The notes under the pieces were generated by a model that was given only the letters and a program-made list of their open reading frames with translations, was not told the DNA's origin and ran no database searches. From Candidatus Methanoperedens sp. BLZ2 (lineage in GTDB: Archaea; Halobacteriota; Methanosarcinia; Methanosarcinales; Methanoperedenaceae), in assembly GCF_002487355.1 (NCBI RefSeq), contig NZ_NTMG01000064.1, positions 1 through 64,000 of the forward strand: 64,000 nt of DNA, read 5' to 3'. Position 1 is the stretch's first letter. Every line of letters starts with the position of its first letter. Both the position numbers and the translations under genes were made by a program. This document shows positions 41,820-50,475 of this stretch, piece after piece.

Positions 41820-42429
41820 ATGAATGCATTTAAGAAAATAAGGTTATGGCTGGGCTGGTGCCCGAACGCGAACATGAACAGGAAAATCACCATGCAGAGG
41901 GAGATCGAAATCCCGGAAATGGATTTCTATTCAAAACCGCCATTATTCAGTCCAATTCTGCTGAAGGATGCCTATTTTATGGGAATAACAAAAGAGACTG
42001 TAATTAGTATACCAATAGTATTGATCTTAATTCTCCTTTATTTCCTCAGGTTCAGTTTCTTTTTCGAATCATATTCAGTTTATCTGATATTACTTTCCGT
42101 GGTGCTGCTCCAACTCATTGTTTCAAAAGCAGGTATTGAAATTAGTGACAGAAGCATAAAGGTAAAAACTATACTTAGCCCTCTTATGGGTTCGACTTTT
42201 GAATTTAATAGATGGGGCGCCCCGGGTAAAAATCATTGGGAGCCTGATGTGGATAATTGTTAGTTTTGGTTTTGGTTATCAGATGTACTCGGTATCAAAG
42301 TCCGTGTCAAATATCCGGATACGGTTTTTGCCGCATCCATCTGTTAATAAAATGACGATACACACAACTAATGCCGGGCAAATAGCTGATCTGATAGAGA
42401 AGGCCAGAAATAGAAATTTTGGTGATTAG
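41820..42429 (+). pseudogene. GWCP-tagged membrane protein 10, frameshifted
   Basis: The first frame (41820-42263) has tag FKKIRLWLGWCP (41853-41864), helices (SIPIVLILILLYFLRFSFFF) and the beta segment IEISDRSIKVKTILSPLMGS, then goes out of phase near 42195. The second frame (42199-42429) supplies the rest of the family layout: DGAPRVKIIGSLMWIIVSFG, then IRIRFLPHPSVNKMTIHTTN and AGQIADLIEKA. The join falls at a TTTT run. The restored product would be about 203 aa. It is either a sequencing indel or a recent lesion. Confidence 0.65.
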
Positions 42430-42476
42430 AATAATCATTTTAATGAAAAAGAAAGTTTTAAATAGTTGTATATACC

Positions 42477-42489
42477 TAACATAATGTTA
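42477..42489. promoter_or_regulatory. Palindrome in the promoter of the DUF2178-like gene
   Basis: TAACATAATGTTA is a perfect dyad 31 bp ahead of the ATG at 42520; it is flanked by TTGTATATACC and TTATATATAAC, either of which could be the TATA box. A site of an adjacent or distant regulator is plausible. Confidence 0.35.
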
Positions 42490-42519
42490 TATATAACTAA
42501 CATTTAGAGGTTTGATAGA

Positions 42520-42978
42520 ATGAACAACTTCAGAAAAGGGTGGTATTTGATCCTCGTTCTTGGGTTTGTATCCTTAGTAATTTCAATAATCCAGATAACT
42601 TTGGGAAGAAATCCGGAAATTTTAGGAGGAAGACCGTCATATAGCCAAAACGTAATTATTGACATCATTCTCTCATTTGACTTCATCATAACTGCCTCGC
42701 TTTTTCTATCAATGCCAGGAACAGGAGCTGTGGGCGATGAACGAACCAGAAGAGCTGCCGAAAAGGCGAGCTTATATGCATTTCTGATTCTTGTGGGATG
42801 CCTGATCTTATTGAGTGGGGCAGGCAATTTAGGCGGGATAAACAGTTTGTCCGGGGCAAACAATTTTTTGCTGGCAGCCAGGAATTATTCGTGGATGCCT
42901 TTTATACTTGCACATATCGGAATATATTCGTGGGTTATATTTGTCTACTATTTTGTTAAAAAGGGTGATATTGAATGA
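42520..42978 (+). CDS. DUF2178-like membrane protein
   Basis: A 152-aa protein with four helices: GWYLILVLGFVSLVISIIQI (about 7-26), a second near 47-65, then the cytoplasmic GAVGDERTRRAAEKASLYAF, a third near 85-105, and a last near 125-145. The D-E-R-T-x-x-x-x-E-K-A motif between helices 2 and 3 is typical of the DUF2178 family of archaeal membrane proteins, which are often next to a small HTH gene; none is seen here. Function unknown. Confidence 0.65.
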   Translation: MNNFRKGWYLILVLGFVSLVISIIQITLGRNPEILGGRPSYSQNVIIDIILSFDFIITASLFLSMPGTGAVGDERTRRAAEKASLYAFLILVGCLILLSGAGNLGGINSLSGANNFLLAARNYSWMPFILAHIGIYSWVIFVYYFVKKGDIE

Positions 42979-43097
42979 AATTCGGAAAATATAAGGTATT
43001 TTAAAAATTATTGGAATGCTGGAATATTGCGGTTATTAACGTGATAAAAAACGGGATTGGGTCGCGTTTCTGACAAAAATAACAAAGGAGGAAATAT

Positions 43098-44144
43098 ATG
43101 ATTAAAAGAACAGGAATAGTTCTGCTCGCAGTAATTATAATATCCCTTATATCGGGATGTACTGCAAACATGTCTGCCGAGCAGATCGCACAGCAGATGA
43201 AAGCGAAACAGGATAGTATCAAAGACTATTCAGCCACTATGGTAATCGCCTCAGAATTTGGGGGCAAGAGCGAGATGGCAAAAGCAAAAATGATGAACAA
43301 GATGCCTGATAAGAGCAGGATTGAATATCTTGAGCCTGGCGAGATGGCTGGCCAGGTCATGGTCAATGACGGCAAGACTATATGGAGTTATGACCCTGGG
43401 AAAAATGAGGTAACCAGGATGGATATGCCTGAATTTGCCAATCTTTCTGAGCAGGATTACACCCAGTCTATTAAGGAAATCCTGAACCAGACTGACATAT
43501 CTTACCAGGGCACAGAAAAATTTGAAGGGAGAAGTGTATATAATATCAAAGCATCGCCAAAGAACGGCAGTATGATGGGCATGCATTATAATATGCTGGT
43601 GGACAGTGAAAACTGGATGCCTCTCAAGACAGAGGTGTTTGATAAGAATGATAAGCTCATGACTTCAATGGAATATCGGGACATAAAATTCAACATCGGC
43701 ATACCCGATAGTGAATTCGAATTCAAGATACCTGAGGGCGCAAAGGTGGTTACAAAAGAGCGTCCGGCGCCGCCCAAACAAATGACACTTGAGGAAGCCA
43801 GGAAAGAGGTAAATTTCACAATCCTTGTGCCTTCTTATCTGCCAGAGGGTTTTACATTCAACAGCAGCACAGTGTTCAAATTTGAAACTATGGAAACTGT
43901 GTCGCTGGAATATAAGAAAGGTTCTCAGATACTTTCGCTTTCCGAGACACTCCAGGATGAATCAAATCCTTCGCCGGATATGGGCGAAGTCGAGAAAGTC
44001 AACATTAATGGTGCACAAGGGAAAATAATATCAGGATTTGGTGAAACCAAAATACTGATATGGAACAATGGCAAGCTTGGATTAGTGCTTTCCAGCCAGT
44101 TAAGCAAAGAAGAAATGATCAAAGTAGCGGGGTCGATAAAATGA
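43098..44144 (+). CDS. LolA-like lipoprotein with C-terminal DUF4367 domain
   Basis: A 348-aa exported lipoprotein: MIKRTGIVLLAVIIISLISG with a lipobox LISGC (Cys22). The middle (about 25-225) has the layout of LolA-like 'outer membrane lipoprotein sorting' proteins common in archaea: MKAKQDSIKDYSATMVI, PDKSRIEYLEPGEMAGQVMV, NDGKTIWSYDPGKNEV. The C-terminal ~115 residues (VNFTILVPSYLPEGFTFNSS, VNINGAQGKI, LGLVLSSQLSKEEM) are a DUF4367 domain, the same as the two copies in the protein at 17036. It probably sits on the outer face of the membrane. GGAGG ribosome site precedes ATG 43098. Confidence 0.8.
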   Translation: MIKRTGIVLLAVIIISLISGCTANMSAEQIAQQMKAKQDSIKDYSATMVIASEFGGKSEMAKAKMMNKMPDKSRIEYLEPGEMAGQVMVNDGKTIWSYDPGKNEVTRMDMPEFANLSEQDYTQSIKEILNQTDISYQGTEKFEGRSVYNIKASPKNGSMMGMHYNMLVDSENWMPLKTEVFDKNDKLMTSMEYRDIKFNIGIPDSEFEFKIPEGAKVVTKERPAPPKQMTLEEARKEVNFTILVPSYLPEGFTFNSSTVFKFETMETVSLEYKKGSQILSLSETLQDESNPSPDMGEVEKVNINGAQGKIISGFGETKILIWNNGKLGLVLSSQLSKEEMIKVAGSIK

Positions 44145-44210
44145 CCCTTTGCTTTTTATATTTGAAAATAAGAAATCTCAGATTCCGAGTCGCGCCCCGG
44201 AATGGCGTAG

Positions 44211-44309
44211 ACACGTATGACTGCGGGCATACGTGTGCACGCAATCGACGCATGCAATCGGCTGGTGTAGCAACCGACGTGGATTCCCGCTCCCGAAGGG
44301 TAATCGGGA
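44211..44309. ncRNA. Structured GC-rich intergenic stretch (three hairpins)
   Basis: The 357-bp gap 44145-44501 has no gene but contains a GC-rich block unlike its AT-rich flanks. It has a perfect 9-bp stem ACACGTATG/CATACGTGT (44211-44219 with 44228-44236, loop 8), an imperfect stem TCGGCTG/CAACCGA shortly after, and a 6-bp stem TCCCGA/TCGGGA (44291-44296 with 44304-44309). Further on (44340-44360) is a decayed CGCAGAT-type repeat. It could be a small RNA, a multi-hairpin transcription end for the lipoprotein gene, or repeat debris. A TATA-like AATATATATA near 44455 serves the next gene. Confidence 0.35.
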
Positions 44310-44501
44310 CGCCGATAAACGCGTATTTGTGATAGCGTATCTGCATTCGTATCTGCGGTTTTATGATTCCAACAAACATCAACAGATTTTACACCTGCTA
44401 ATAAATAAATGCCTTAAAAATTCGCTCCTTAAAGCCAGCTCATCAAAGGTAAATAATATATATAGTTAGAACTAACTTGGCGGAGCAATATAGGAGGAAT
44501 T

Positions 44502-46565
44502 ATGGACATTACGAATTTAATGTTGTATTCAGCCCCGCTTGCGGGAATTATTGGTTTAATATTTGCCGTATATCTTGTTTTGTATATTATGAAACTTGAT
44601 GCCGGATCAAACAAAATGAAAGAAATCGCAGCAGCCATACAGGAAGGCGCCATGGCCTACCTGAACAGGCAGTATAAGACCGTCGCAGTGATCGCGGTCA
44701 TACTTACTATCGTCATCAATTTTGCAATAAATACACCCACTGCTCTGGCATTTGTCCTTGGGGCGGTAATGTCGGCAGCAGCAGGATACCTGGGCATGAA
44801 CATATCTGTCCGGGCCAATGTGCGCTGTGCCAATGCCGCTAAAGAAGGAATGAAAAAAGCCCTTGATGTGGCTTTTAAGGGCGGCGCTGTAACAGGGATA
44901 TCTGTAGCAAGCTTTGCGCTTCTTGGTGTCAGCGGACTGTTCATAGCCTTTGGCGGTAAAGCTGATGCCGTAGATAAAATCGTGGGATTCGGTTTTGGCG
45001 CTTCACTTATCAGCCTTTTTGCAAGGATAGGAGGCGGCATTTTTACCAAAGCCGCAGATGTAGGAACAGATCTTGTAGGTAAAGTAGAAGCAGGTATTCC
45101 TGAGGACGACCCCCGCAATCCCGGGGTTATTGCAGACAATGTCGGAGATAATGTAGGCGACTGCGCAGGAATGGCAGCAGACCTTTTTGAAACTTATGCA
45201 GTAACAGCTCTTGGTGCAATGCTTATCGGTGTTACTGTGATCGATAAATATCCGAATGCGGTCATTTATCCGTTAACTCTTGGAGCAGCAGCCATTATTG
45301 CTTCAATAATCGGTATATTTTTCGTAAAACTCGGAAAATCCGGAAATATAATGGGTGCAATGTATAACGGAGCGATCGTTGCAGGAATAATATCGTTGAT
45401 ATTGTTCTATGTGATCACCGGGCAGATGATGAATGGTGATATCCGCTTATTCGTATGCGCTCTTATTGGCCTTGGCGTGACTGCGGCAATGATACTTATA
45501 ACAGAATATTATACTGCAACTGAGTACAGCCCTGTCAGGCAGATTGCCAACGCATCAGTAACAGGCCCTGGAACAAACGTTATTACCGGTCTTGCAATTG
45601 GTCTTCAGAGCACTGCAATGCCTGTGATCGTAATATGTGTGGGTATTCTATCCTCATATTTAATAATGGGCGGCGTGGCAGATCCTACCCTTGGTTTGTA
45701 TGGCATTGCAATAGCAGCGGCGGCCATGCTTTCAGTCACAGGAATAATAATTGCTATTGATGCTTATGGCCCTATAACAGATAACGCAGGCGGGATAGCT
45801 GAAATGGCGGAATTGCCTAAAGAAGTAAGGGATATTACAGACCCTCTCGATGCAGTTGGCAACACAACAAAAGCAGTAACCAAAGGTTATGCCATAGGTT
45901 CAGCAGCATTAGGCGCACTTGCGCTTTATGCAGCCTATAGCAGCGAGATAACAAAACTGCGTGGAAGCCCGTTAGAACTCAAGCTTTCAGACCCGATGGT
46001 ATTAGTCGGATTGCTCATCGGCGGCATGATACCATTCCTTTTCGCAAGCTTCCTTATGGGAGCTGTTGGAAGGGCAGCAACTACCATAGTTACAGAAATC
46101 AGGCGCCAGTTCAGGGAAATAAAAGGTATCATGGAAGGAACGGCAAAACCGGATTACGGACGCTGTGTAGATATCGTTACCATTGCAGCCCAGAAAGAAA
46201 TGATAATACCCGGCCTTCTTGCAGTACTTTCTCCCCTCCTGGTAGGTTTCGTCCTTGGACCGGTTGCACTGGGAGGTCTCCTTATTGGTGTTATTATCTC
46301 AGGACTTCTTCTTGCTCTTATGATGACAACAGGAGGAGCGGCATGGGATAATGCCAAGAAATACATAGAATCAGGAAACCTTGGCGGAAAGAGACTGCCT
46401 GACGGCAGCAAGAACCCAACGCATGCGGCGGCAGTTGTAGGCGATACAGTTGGCGACCCTACAAAAGACACAGCAGGACCGGCTATCAACCCATTGATAA
46501 AAGTCATGAATATCGTGGCAATATTGTTCGCAGCGCTGATATTGAAATACAGTTTGATGGGTTAA
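44502..46565 (+). CDS. hppA: Membrane proton-translocating pyrophosphatase, K+-independent type
   Basis: Couples pyrophosphate hydrolysis to ion pumping across the cell membrane. The 687-aa polytopic protein has the family signature [20 protein letters not shown] then [18 protein letters not shown] (about 187-225), and the C-terminal [13 protein letters not shown] and [18 protein letters not shown]. In [14 protein letters not shown] the Lys after TT marks the K+-independent class (K+-requiring enzymes have Ala there), so it is probably a proton pump not needing potassium. AGGAGG ribosome site. A strong terminator follows. Confidence 0.96.
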   Translation: MDITNLMLYSAPLAGIIGLIFAVYLVLYIMKLDAGSNKMKEIAAAIQEGAMAYLNRQYKTVAVIAVILTIVINFAINTPTALAFVLGAVMSAAAGYLGMNISVRANVRCANAAKEGMKKALDVAFKGGAVTGISVASFALLGVSGLFIAFGGKADAVDKIVGFGFGASLISLFARIGGGIFTKAADVGTDLVGKVEAGIPEDDPRNPGVIADNVGDNVGDCAGMAADLFETYAVTALGAMLIGVTVIDKYPNAVIYPLTLGAAAIIASIIGIFFVKLGKSGNIMGAMYNGAIVAGIISLILFYVITGQMMNGDIRLFVCALIGLGVTAAMILITEYYTATEYSPVRQIANASVTGPGTNVITGLAIGLQSTAMPVIVICVGILSSYLIMGGVADPTLGLYGIAIAAAAMLSVTGIIIAIDAYGPITDNAGGIAEMAELPKEVRDITDPLDAVGNTTKAVTKGYAIGSAALGALALYAAYSSEITKLRGSPLELKLSDPMVLVGLLIGGMIPFLFASFLMGAVGRAATTIVTEIRRQFREIKGIMEGTAKPDYGRCVDIVTIAAQKEMIIPGLLAVLSPLLVGFVLGPVALGGLLIGVIISGLLLALMMTTGGAAWDNAKKYIESGNLGGKRLPDGSKNPTHAAAVVGDTVGDPTKDTAGPAINPLIKVMNIVAILFAALILKYSLMG

Positions 46566-46572
46566 AGTAAGG

Positions 46573-46621
46573 AGGGCATGTGGCGGATTAGCCGCATGGC
46601 CCTATTAATATATTTTTTTTA
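46573..46621 (+). terminator. Hairpin and T-tract after hppA
   Basis: AGGGCATGTGGC (46573-46584) pairs with GCCGCATGGCCCT (46591-46603), with a one-base bulge and one mismatch, over a six-base loop. A run of T follows at 46613-46621. It lies 7 bp after the hppA stop. Confidence 0.65.
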
Positions 46622-46661
46622 TCCTATTAAAAAAAAATACCTTTATCACGTAAAGTATTCA

Positions 46662-48202
46662 CTTGACTTCGCCACCTACGGCTAAGTGATGTGAATTTTT
46701 ATCCCTTTATACAATTTGCCAGATGGCTTTTTACCAGCGTAATTTCAGACTATTATCTTCATATTTTTTGATAAAATCCCCTAAAATACTGATCACTTCA
46801 TTTGAAATATTGGATAGTACTCTAAATTTGAAGGCATTTGGAGGGTATACAACAGTAACTGTCAAATTGTTCAGGAATTTTCTGAGTAATCTTATGTCTC
46901 TGACCAGTGGTTTTTTAGCTAAATAAAGTGTCAAATTGACAAGGAAATTCGTGAGGAACGTAAGCAGCAAATAACCTTTGACTGCAAGAGGACTCCAATG
47001 TCGTATCGGTCTCAACTCTAACCCATCTTTCAAACCCCGGATGAATTTTTCAGCTTTATCCCTATCTTTATACAAAGAAAGAATATTTTCGGGTTCATCA
47101 TCGACAGAACTTTCAAGAGCAAAAAATCCCTCCAATCCATTGATGAAAGGATTACTTATCGGAGCAAGGGTTTTTTGTATACTTCCATGCAGAATAATGT
47201 AACCGTCTTTCGTTATGACTGAGCCAAGTTTCTTTCCTTTTTTAACTTTCTTCAGGTCCTTATCGTTTTTTTCGAGAAGCTTTAGATATTTTCTCTCTCT
47301 TTTTTGTAGCTGCTCCTGATACAGCTTTTCTGAAAAGAAAATATAATTTGTTTCATCTTCTTTTTTAAGTTTGACACACTCATAAAAAGAACCGTTCATT
47401 TCAAATCTTTTTGCGTTTCCTTTCTTCTTTTCCTGCAGAAAAAACTGAATAATTGATTTGTAGCTTGTCTTTTTCTTAGCTTTCAATGTAAGATAATGAT
47501 ATTTAATGTCCCCATTGCGAATCATTTTTTTATTTGTTTTTGTGTTGGCTCCACAATCGAATATCAAAATACTGCCTTCACCTAATACTTTTGATACAGC
47601 TTTGAAAATATGATCGAAATGTGTTTTATCCTGGACATTTCCTTTTTGGATTGTTAATGCTGTTGGAATATTGTTGATTCCGGTACTGATCCCAAATGTG
47701 ATTTGTTTCTTTCCGGGAGCTCCATCTCTTGAATAACCTAGAGCACCCATTTCAGGTTTAGTTCCTTCAAAATATGTTGACGAGAAATCTACGAATTGTT
47801 CTTTTGAGACGAGATCGTTTTTTACCAGGAATTGCTGATGAAGTTCTAAGATAATTTCAAACTTATCTCCAACTCGCTCAATTGTCCTATAAAAAGTTCG
47901 TTCTGCTGGTGTTTCTTTCAATCCCAAATATTCAAAGGCTTCATCGGGGTAGATATTTGGGATTTGATTAATGGAAACATTGTCTGTCAATTTGTTGTAG
48001 ATCAATGATTTTACGATTTTCTGGAAATCCTTGGCTTTTCCACCAATTTTTCCAAACAAAAAATCAAAGTAACCAAAATCTTTTTTAATTCTATCGAGCA
48101 ATACAATATTGCCTATTGGGAAAGTTACATTTTCATGCAAGGTTGTTCACAAAAACTTCTGAAATGTGATTTCCCTTTTATAGGCTATCTGGCGAAGTCA
48201 AG
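46662..48202. mobile_element. Complete IS1634-like insertion sequence
   Basis: A 1541-bp element. Its ends are CTTGACTTCGCCA at 46662-46674 and the inverted copy TGGCGAAGTCAAG at 48190-48202 (13 of 13). The hexamer TATTCA flanks it directly on both sides (46656-46661 and 48203-48208), a target-site duplication. The single transposase gene fills it on the minus strand and is intact. Clean ends, intact ORF and perfect duplication indicate a recent insertion. Confidence 0.9.
46731..48140 (-). CDS. IS1634/IS4-superfamily DDE transposase
   Basis: Cuts and joins DNA ends of its element. The 469-aa protein has a first catalytic Asp in [10 protein letters not shown] (about 118), a second in [16 protein letters not shown] (about 195), and the C-terminal Glu in the signature Y-x2-R-x3-E-x6-[17 protein letters not shown] (about 355-370). 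It also has [16 protein letters not shown] between the first two. This is the IS4-superfamily signature, best matching the IS1634 group. No frameshift or internal stop. Confidence 0.92.
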   Translation of the reverse strand: MHENVTFPIGNIVLLDRIKKDFGYFDFLFGKIGGKAKDFQKIVKSLIYNKLTDNVSINQIPNIYPDEAFEYLGLKETPAERTFYRTIERVGDKFEIILELHQQFLVKNDLVSKEQFVDFSSTYFEGTKPEMGALGYSRDGAPGKKQITFGISTGINNIPTALTIQKGNVQDKTHFDHIFKAVSKVLGEGSILIFDCGANTKTNKKMIRNGDIKYHYLTLKAKKKTSYKSIIQFFLQEKKKGNAKRFEMNGSFYECVKLKKEDETNYIFFSEKLYQEQLQKRERKYLKLLEKNDKDLKKVKKGKKLGSVITKDGYIILHGSIQKTLAPISNPFINGLEGFFALESSVDDEPENILSLYKDRDKAEKFIRGLKDGLELRPIRHWSPLAVKGYLLLTFLTNFLVNLTLYLAKKPLVRDIRLLRKFLNNLTVTVVYPPNAFKFRVLSNISNEVISILGDFIKKYEDNSLKLRW

Positions 48203-48311
48203 TATTCAAAACAGAGAGACCTTTACAATTCGTGTTGGTAGCTAGTTCAAAGTGCAACACACTTCACTTAATTGATGAAACTAAAAACAATCTATATTTC
48301 GTAATTAACTT

Positions 48312-48983
48312 TCATTGCAAATAACTTTTTGTTGGGTAATTATGCTTTCTTTTTTTCAGTTCATCAATATAATCAGCCAATTTATTTTCAGATTTTTTTT
48401 TCTCAAAATGGCTACGAATAGCCTTCATAGCAGTGTCATTCTTATTAAGGCGTTTTCGCATATAATGCCCATTGTGATTCCTTCTTTTTTTATCCGTCGG
48501 GAATTTTTCGTTAAACCATTCTTTCCATACTTTTTCATTTAATTCTATTGAATCTGTGATTGATAGAAAGATAGAAGAGTCTGATTTAATAGCAATGCGA
48601 CTTTGAACTTTTCTTGTAGCAGAAATAGGGAATAATCCTGTAATGAAATATCCATTTCTATAATCTTTATTATCAGATTTCTTATTTCCTTGATATTTTG
48701 TAAAAAAAATTATATAACTTATTCCATTCTTCTCGGCGTTTTTAATAATATTTTGATTACATTTAGAAAATTCATTATACGATTGATTCTCATAACAAGG
48801 TTCTTTCTTTTTAACATAATCTCGGAGAGGTAGTTCTACATCTCGGCAAGAATAAAAATAACAGAATTTCCCATTTCCAAATTTTTTCTCATTTGGGGAT
48901 GGATAGTTTGTCCATTCAATATTTTTACCAGAGTTTTCTATTTCTGATTTCTTTACATTACAAGGTTTGCTTTTACATGCCAT
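48312..48983 (-). CDS. Unrecognised 223-aa accessory protein
   Basis: Lysine- and asparagine-rich soluble protein (ends EKKKSENKLADYIDELKKRK). It begins MACKSKPCNVKKSEIENSGK with early cysteines, and contains FCYFYSCRDVELPLRDYVKK, ISYIIFFTKYQGNKK and GYFITGLFPISA. There is a loose resemblance to small nucleotide- or nucleic-acid-binding accessory proteins but no motif I can name. It is strongly AT-rich compared with the housekeeping genes, consistent with recent acquisition. TATA-like sequence is present upstream (about 49015-49030). Confidence 0.55.
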   Translation of the reverse strand: MACKSKPCNVKKSEIENSGKNIEWTNYPSPNEKKFGNGKFCYFYSCRDVELPLRDYVKKKEPCYENQSYNEFSKCNQNIIKNAEKNGISYIIFFTKYQGNKKSDNKDYRNGYFITGLFPISATRKVQSRIAIKSDSSIFLSITDSIELNEKVWKEWFNEKFPTDKKRRNHNGHYMRKRLNKNDTAMKAIRSHFEKKKSENKLADYIDELKKRKHNYPTKSYLQ

Positions 48984-49268
48984 ATTTATCTTGACATTAT
49001 TACATAACTATTCTAATATATATAAATATATTATGTTTCAATTCGTATTGGTAAATTGAAATCTATATTGATATGGTTGCGTTCGTCCGGCGTGTTTGTT
49101 TATTATTAAGCTAAGAACAATTCAACAACGTCTCACGTGCAACATTTCGCCGGGTCCATTGTCGTATGGATCATATACAATAATTGACCGTTGATTTCAT
49201 GGGACGTATTTTTGTGAGAACAAAGCATTATTATTTATAGTCCTTAGTAATCTTCAACTAAGGTTTAA

Positions 49269-50357
49269 ATGGTAACCATTGAATACTTGAATGAAACTGC
49301 AAAAATAAATCTCTGTCCAACTTGTTTTGAAATATACAAAGCGTCAATTGAACAAAGCATAAAAGATTTGTTATTCAATCCTATAGATGATTGGAGAGAT
49401 GTTGAATCAAATATCACTCAGATGGTATTGATAACTGGAATTTATTTGTTTAGCTGGGATGGAATCCAAGGAAACGATAACGAAATATTCAAAAAATTTC
49501 TAAAAAAGAACTTTGGTATTGATTGGGGAAAAAACGCAAAAATTGAAAAAATGGATGACGGTAAGACCATACAACTATCAACAGGAAAAAATTATCTTTC
49601 ACTAACATTAAACGATGAAAAAACCAAGGCAAACCTAGAAATCGATAACGTTAAAACCGCTGAATATACTATAAAGAAGGTAAATAATAAGCTAAAAATA
49701 TACAAAAAAGTTTTCAAAGGTAAATTAGATTTCTTATATTTTGCTAAAGACCTATATTTTATATGGGACGAAAAAGATGAATGGAGACTCATAAAATTTC
49801 TAAAACAGAATTATAGTATTGATTGGGTAAAAACCGCAAAAATTGAAAAAACGGATGATGGTAAAACTATACAACTATCAACAGGAAAAAATTATCTTTC
49901 GTTAACACTTAACGATGAAAAAACAAAAATAAGTCTAAAAATAGACGACGGTAGAACCGATGAGCTCATATTGAGGACAGGAAAAGAGGTATACAAGGAA
50001 GGCTCAAACGTGGCATTTGGTGAAGAAATTGATATGAAGGCTTTCCAAGAAATTAAGGTGGTATGGGGTTTCACAAAAAAAATAGATGATCTCTATGAAA
50101 AAGGAATCCTTGGAGATTTTTCTCACAGAGTTTTGCATGAAGCATACGAAGTAAGAAATAAAATACATGACCCGTCTATTGTTTCTCCGTTTTCTGAGCA
50201 AGACCTAATTCTGTTTCACAATGCAAGTTTAGTTACACATGGAATATTACAGGCGATACAGATTGAAAGGGGAGAGGACATATCAACAAGTCTTAAATCT
50301 ATATCAACTAATCTCAAAAATGGAGCAGAAGAACTTGCTAAACAATGTTTGTTATAA
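49269..50357 (+). CDS. Accessory protein with an internal tandem repeat
   Basis: A 362-aa AT-rich protein. Residues about 75-160 and 173-240 carry a near-identical block: IDWGKNAKIEKMDDGKTIQL/IDWVKTAKIEKTDDGKTIQL, then STGKNYLSLTLNDEKTK in both. The DNA repeats almost as well, so the duplication is recent. The last ~90 residues are helical with RVLHEAYEVRNKIHDPSIVS, whose R-N-x-x-H arrangement is weakly reminiscent of HEPN-type domains. The N-terminus has NLCPTCFEIYKASIEQ. I cannot assign a function. Confidence 0.6.
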   Translation: MVTIEYLNETAKINLCPTCFEIYKASIEQSIKDLLFNPIDDWRDVESNITQMVLITGIYLFSWDGIQGNDNEIFKKFLKKNFGIDWGKNAKIEKMDDGKTIQLSTGKNYLSLTLNDEKTKANLEIDNVKTAEYTIKKVNNKLKIYKKVFKGKLDFLYFAKDLYFIWDEKDEWRLIKFLKQNYSIDWVKTAKIEKTDDGKTIQLSTGKNYLSLTLNDEKTKISLKIDDGRTDELILRTGKEVYKEGSNVAFGEEIDMKAFQEIKVVWGFTKKIDDLYEKGILGDFSHRVLHEAYEVRNKIHDPSIVSPFSEQDLILFHNASLVTHGILQAIQIERGEDISTSLKSISTNLKNGAEELAKQCLL

Positions 50358-50475
50358 CTGAATCAATGCGTGTGTTGGCACATTAGGGCAATTACCAACA
50401 CGAATAGAAACGCCCTCAAAAAAGAAGAATCAAGAGTCCAGCGAATAAAACTCTCAAAAATTTTAATTTCTTTTT

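Larger units (their letters stand above)
48228..50405. repeat. Islet bounded by 13-bp inverted repeats
   Basis: ATTCGTGTTGGTA at 48228-48240 and its exact inverse TACCAACACGAAT at 50393-50405 enclose two AT-rich orphan genes. A third copy with one mismatch (ATTCGTATTGGTA) is at 49041-49053 in the gap between them. The left copy starts 20 bp beyond the IS target duplication. These could be ends of an old mobile unit or a repeated regulatory site. Confidence 0.5.

Noticed and set aside
46731-48140. A CRISPR- or Cas-related nuclease
   Set aside because: The D, D and Y-x2-R-x3-E-x6-K motifs, inverted ends and target duplication make it an IS1634-type transposase. No CRISPR array was seen anywhere in the window.
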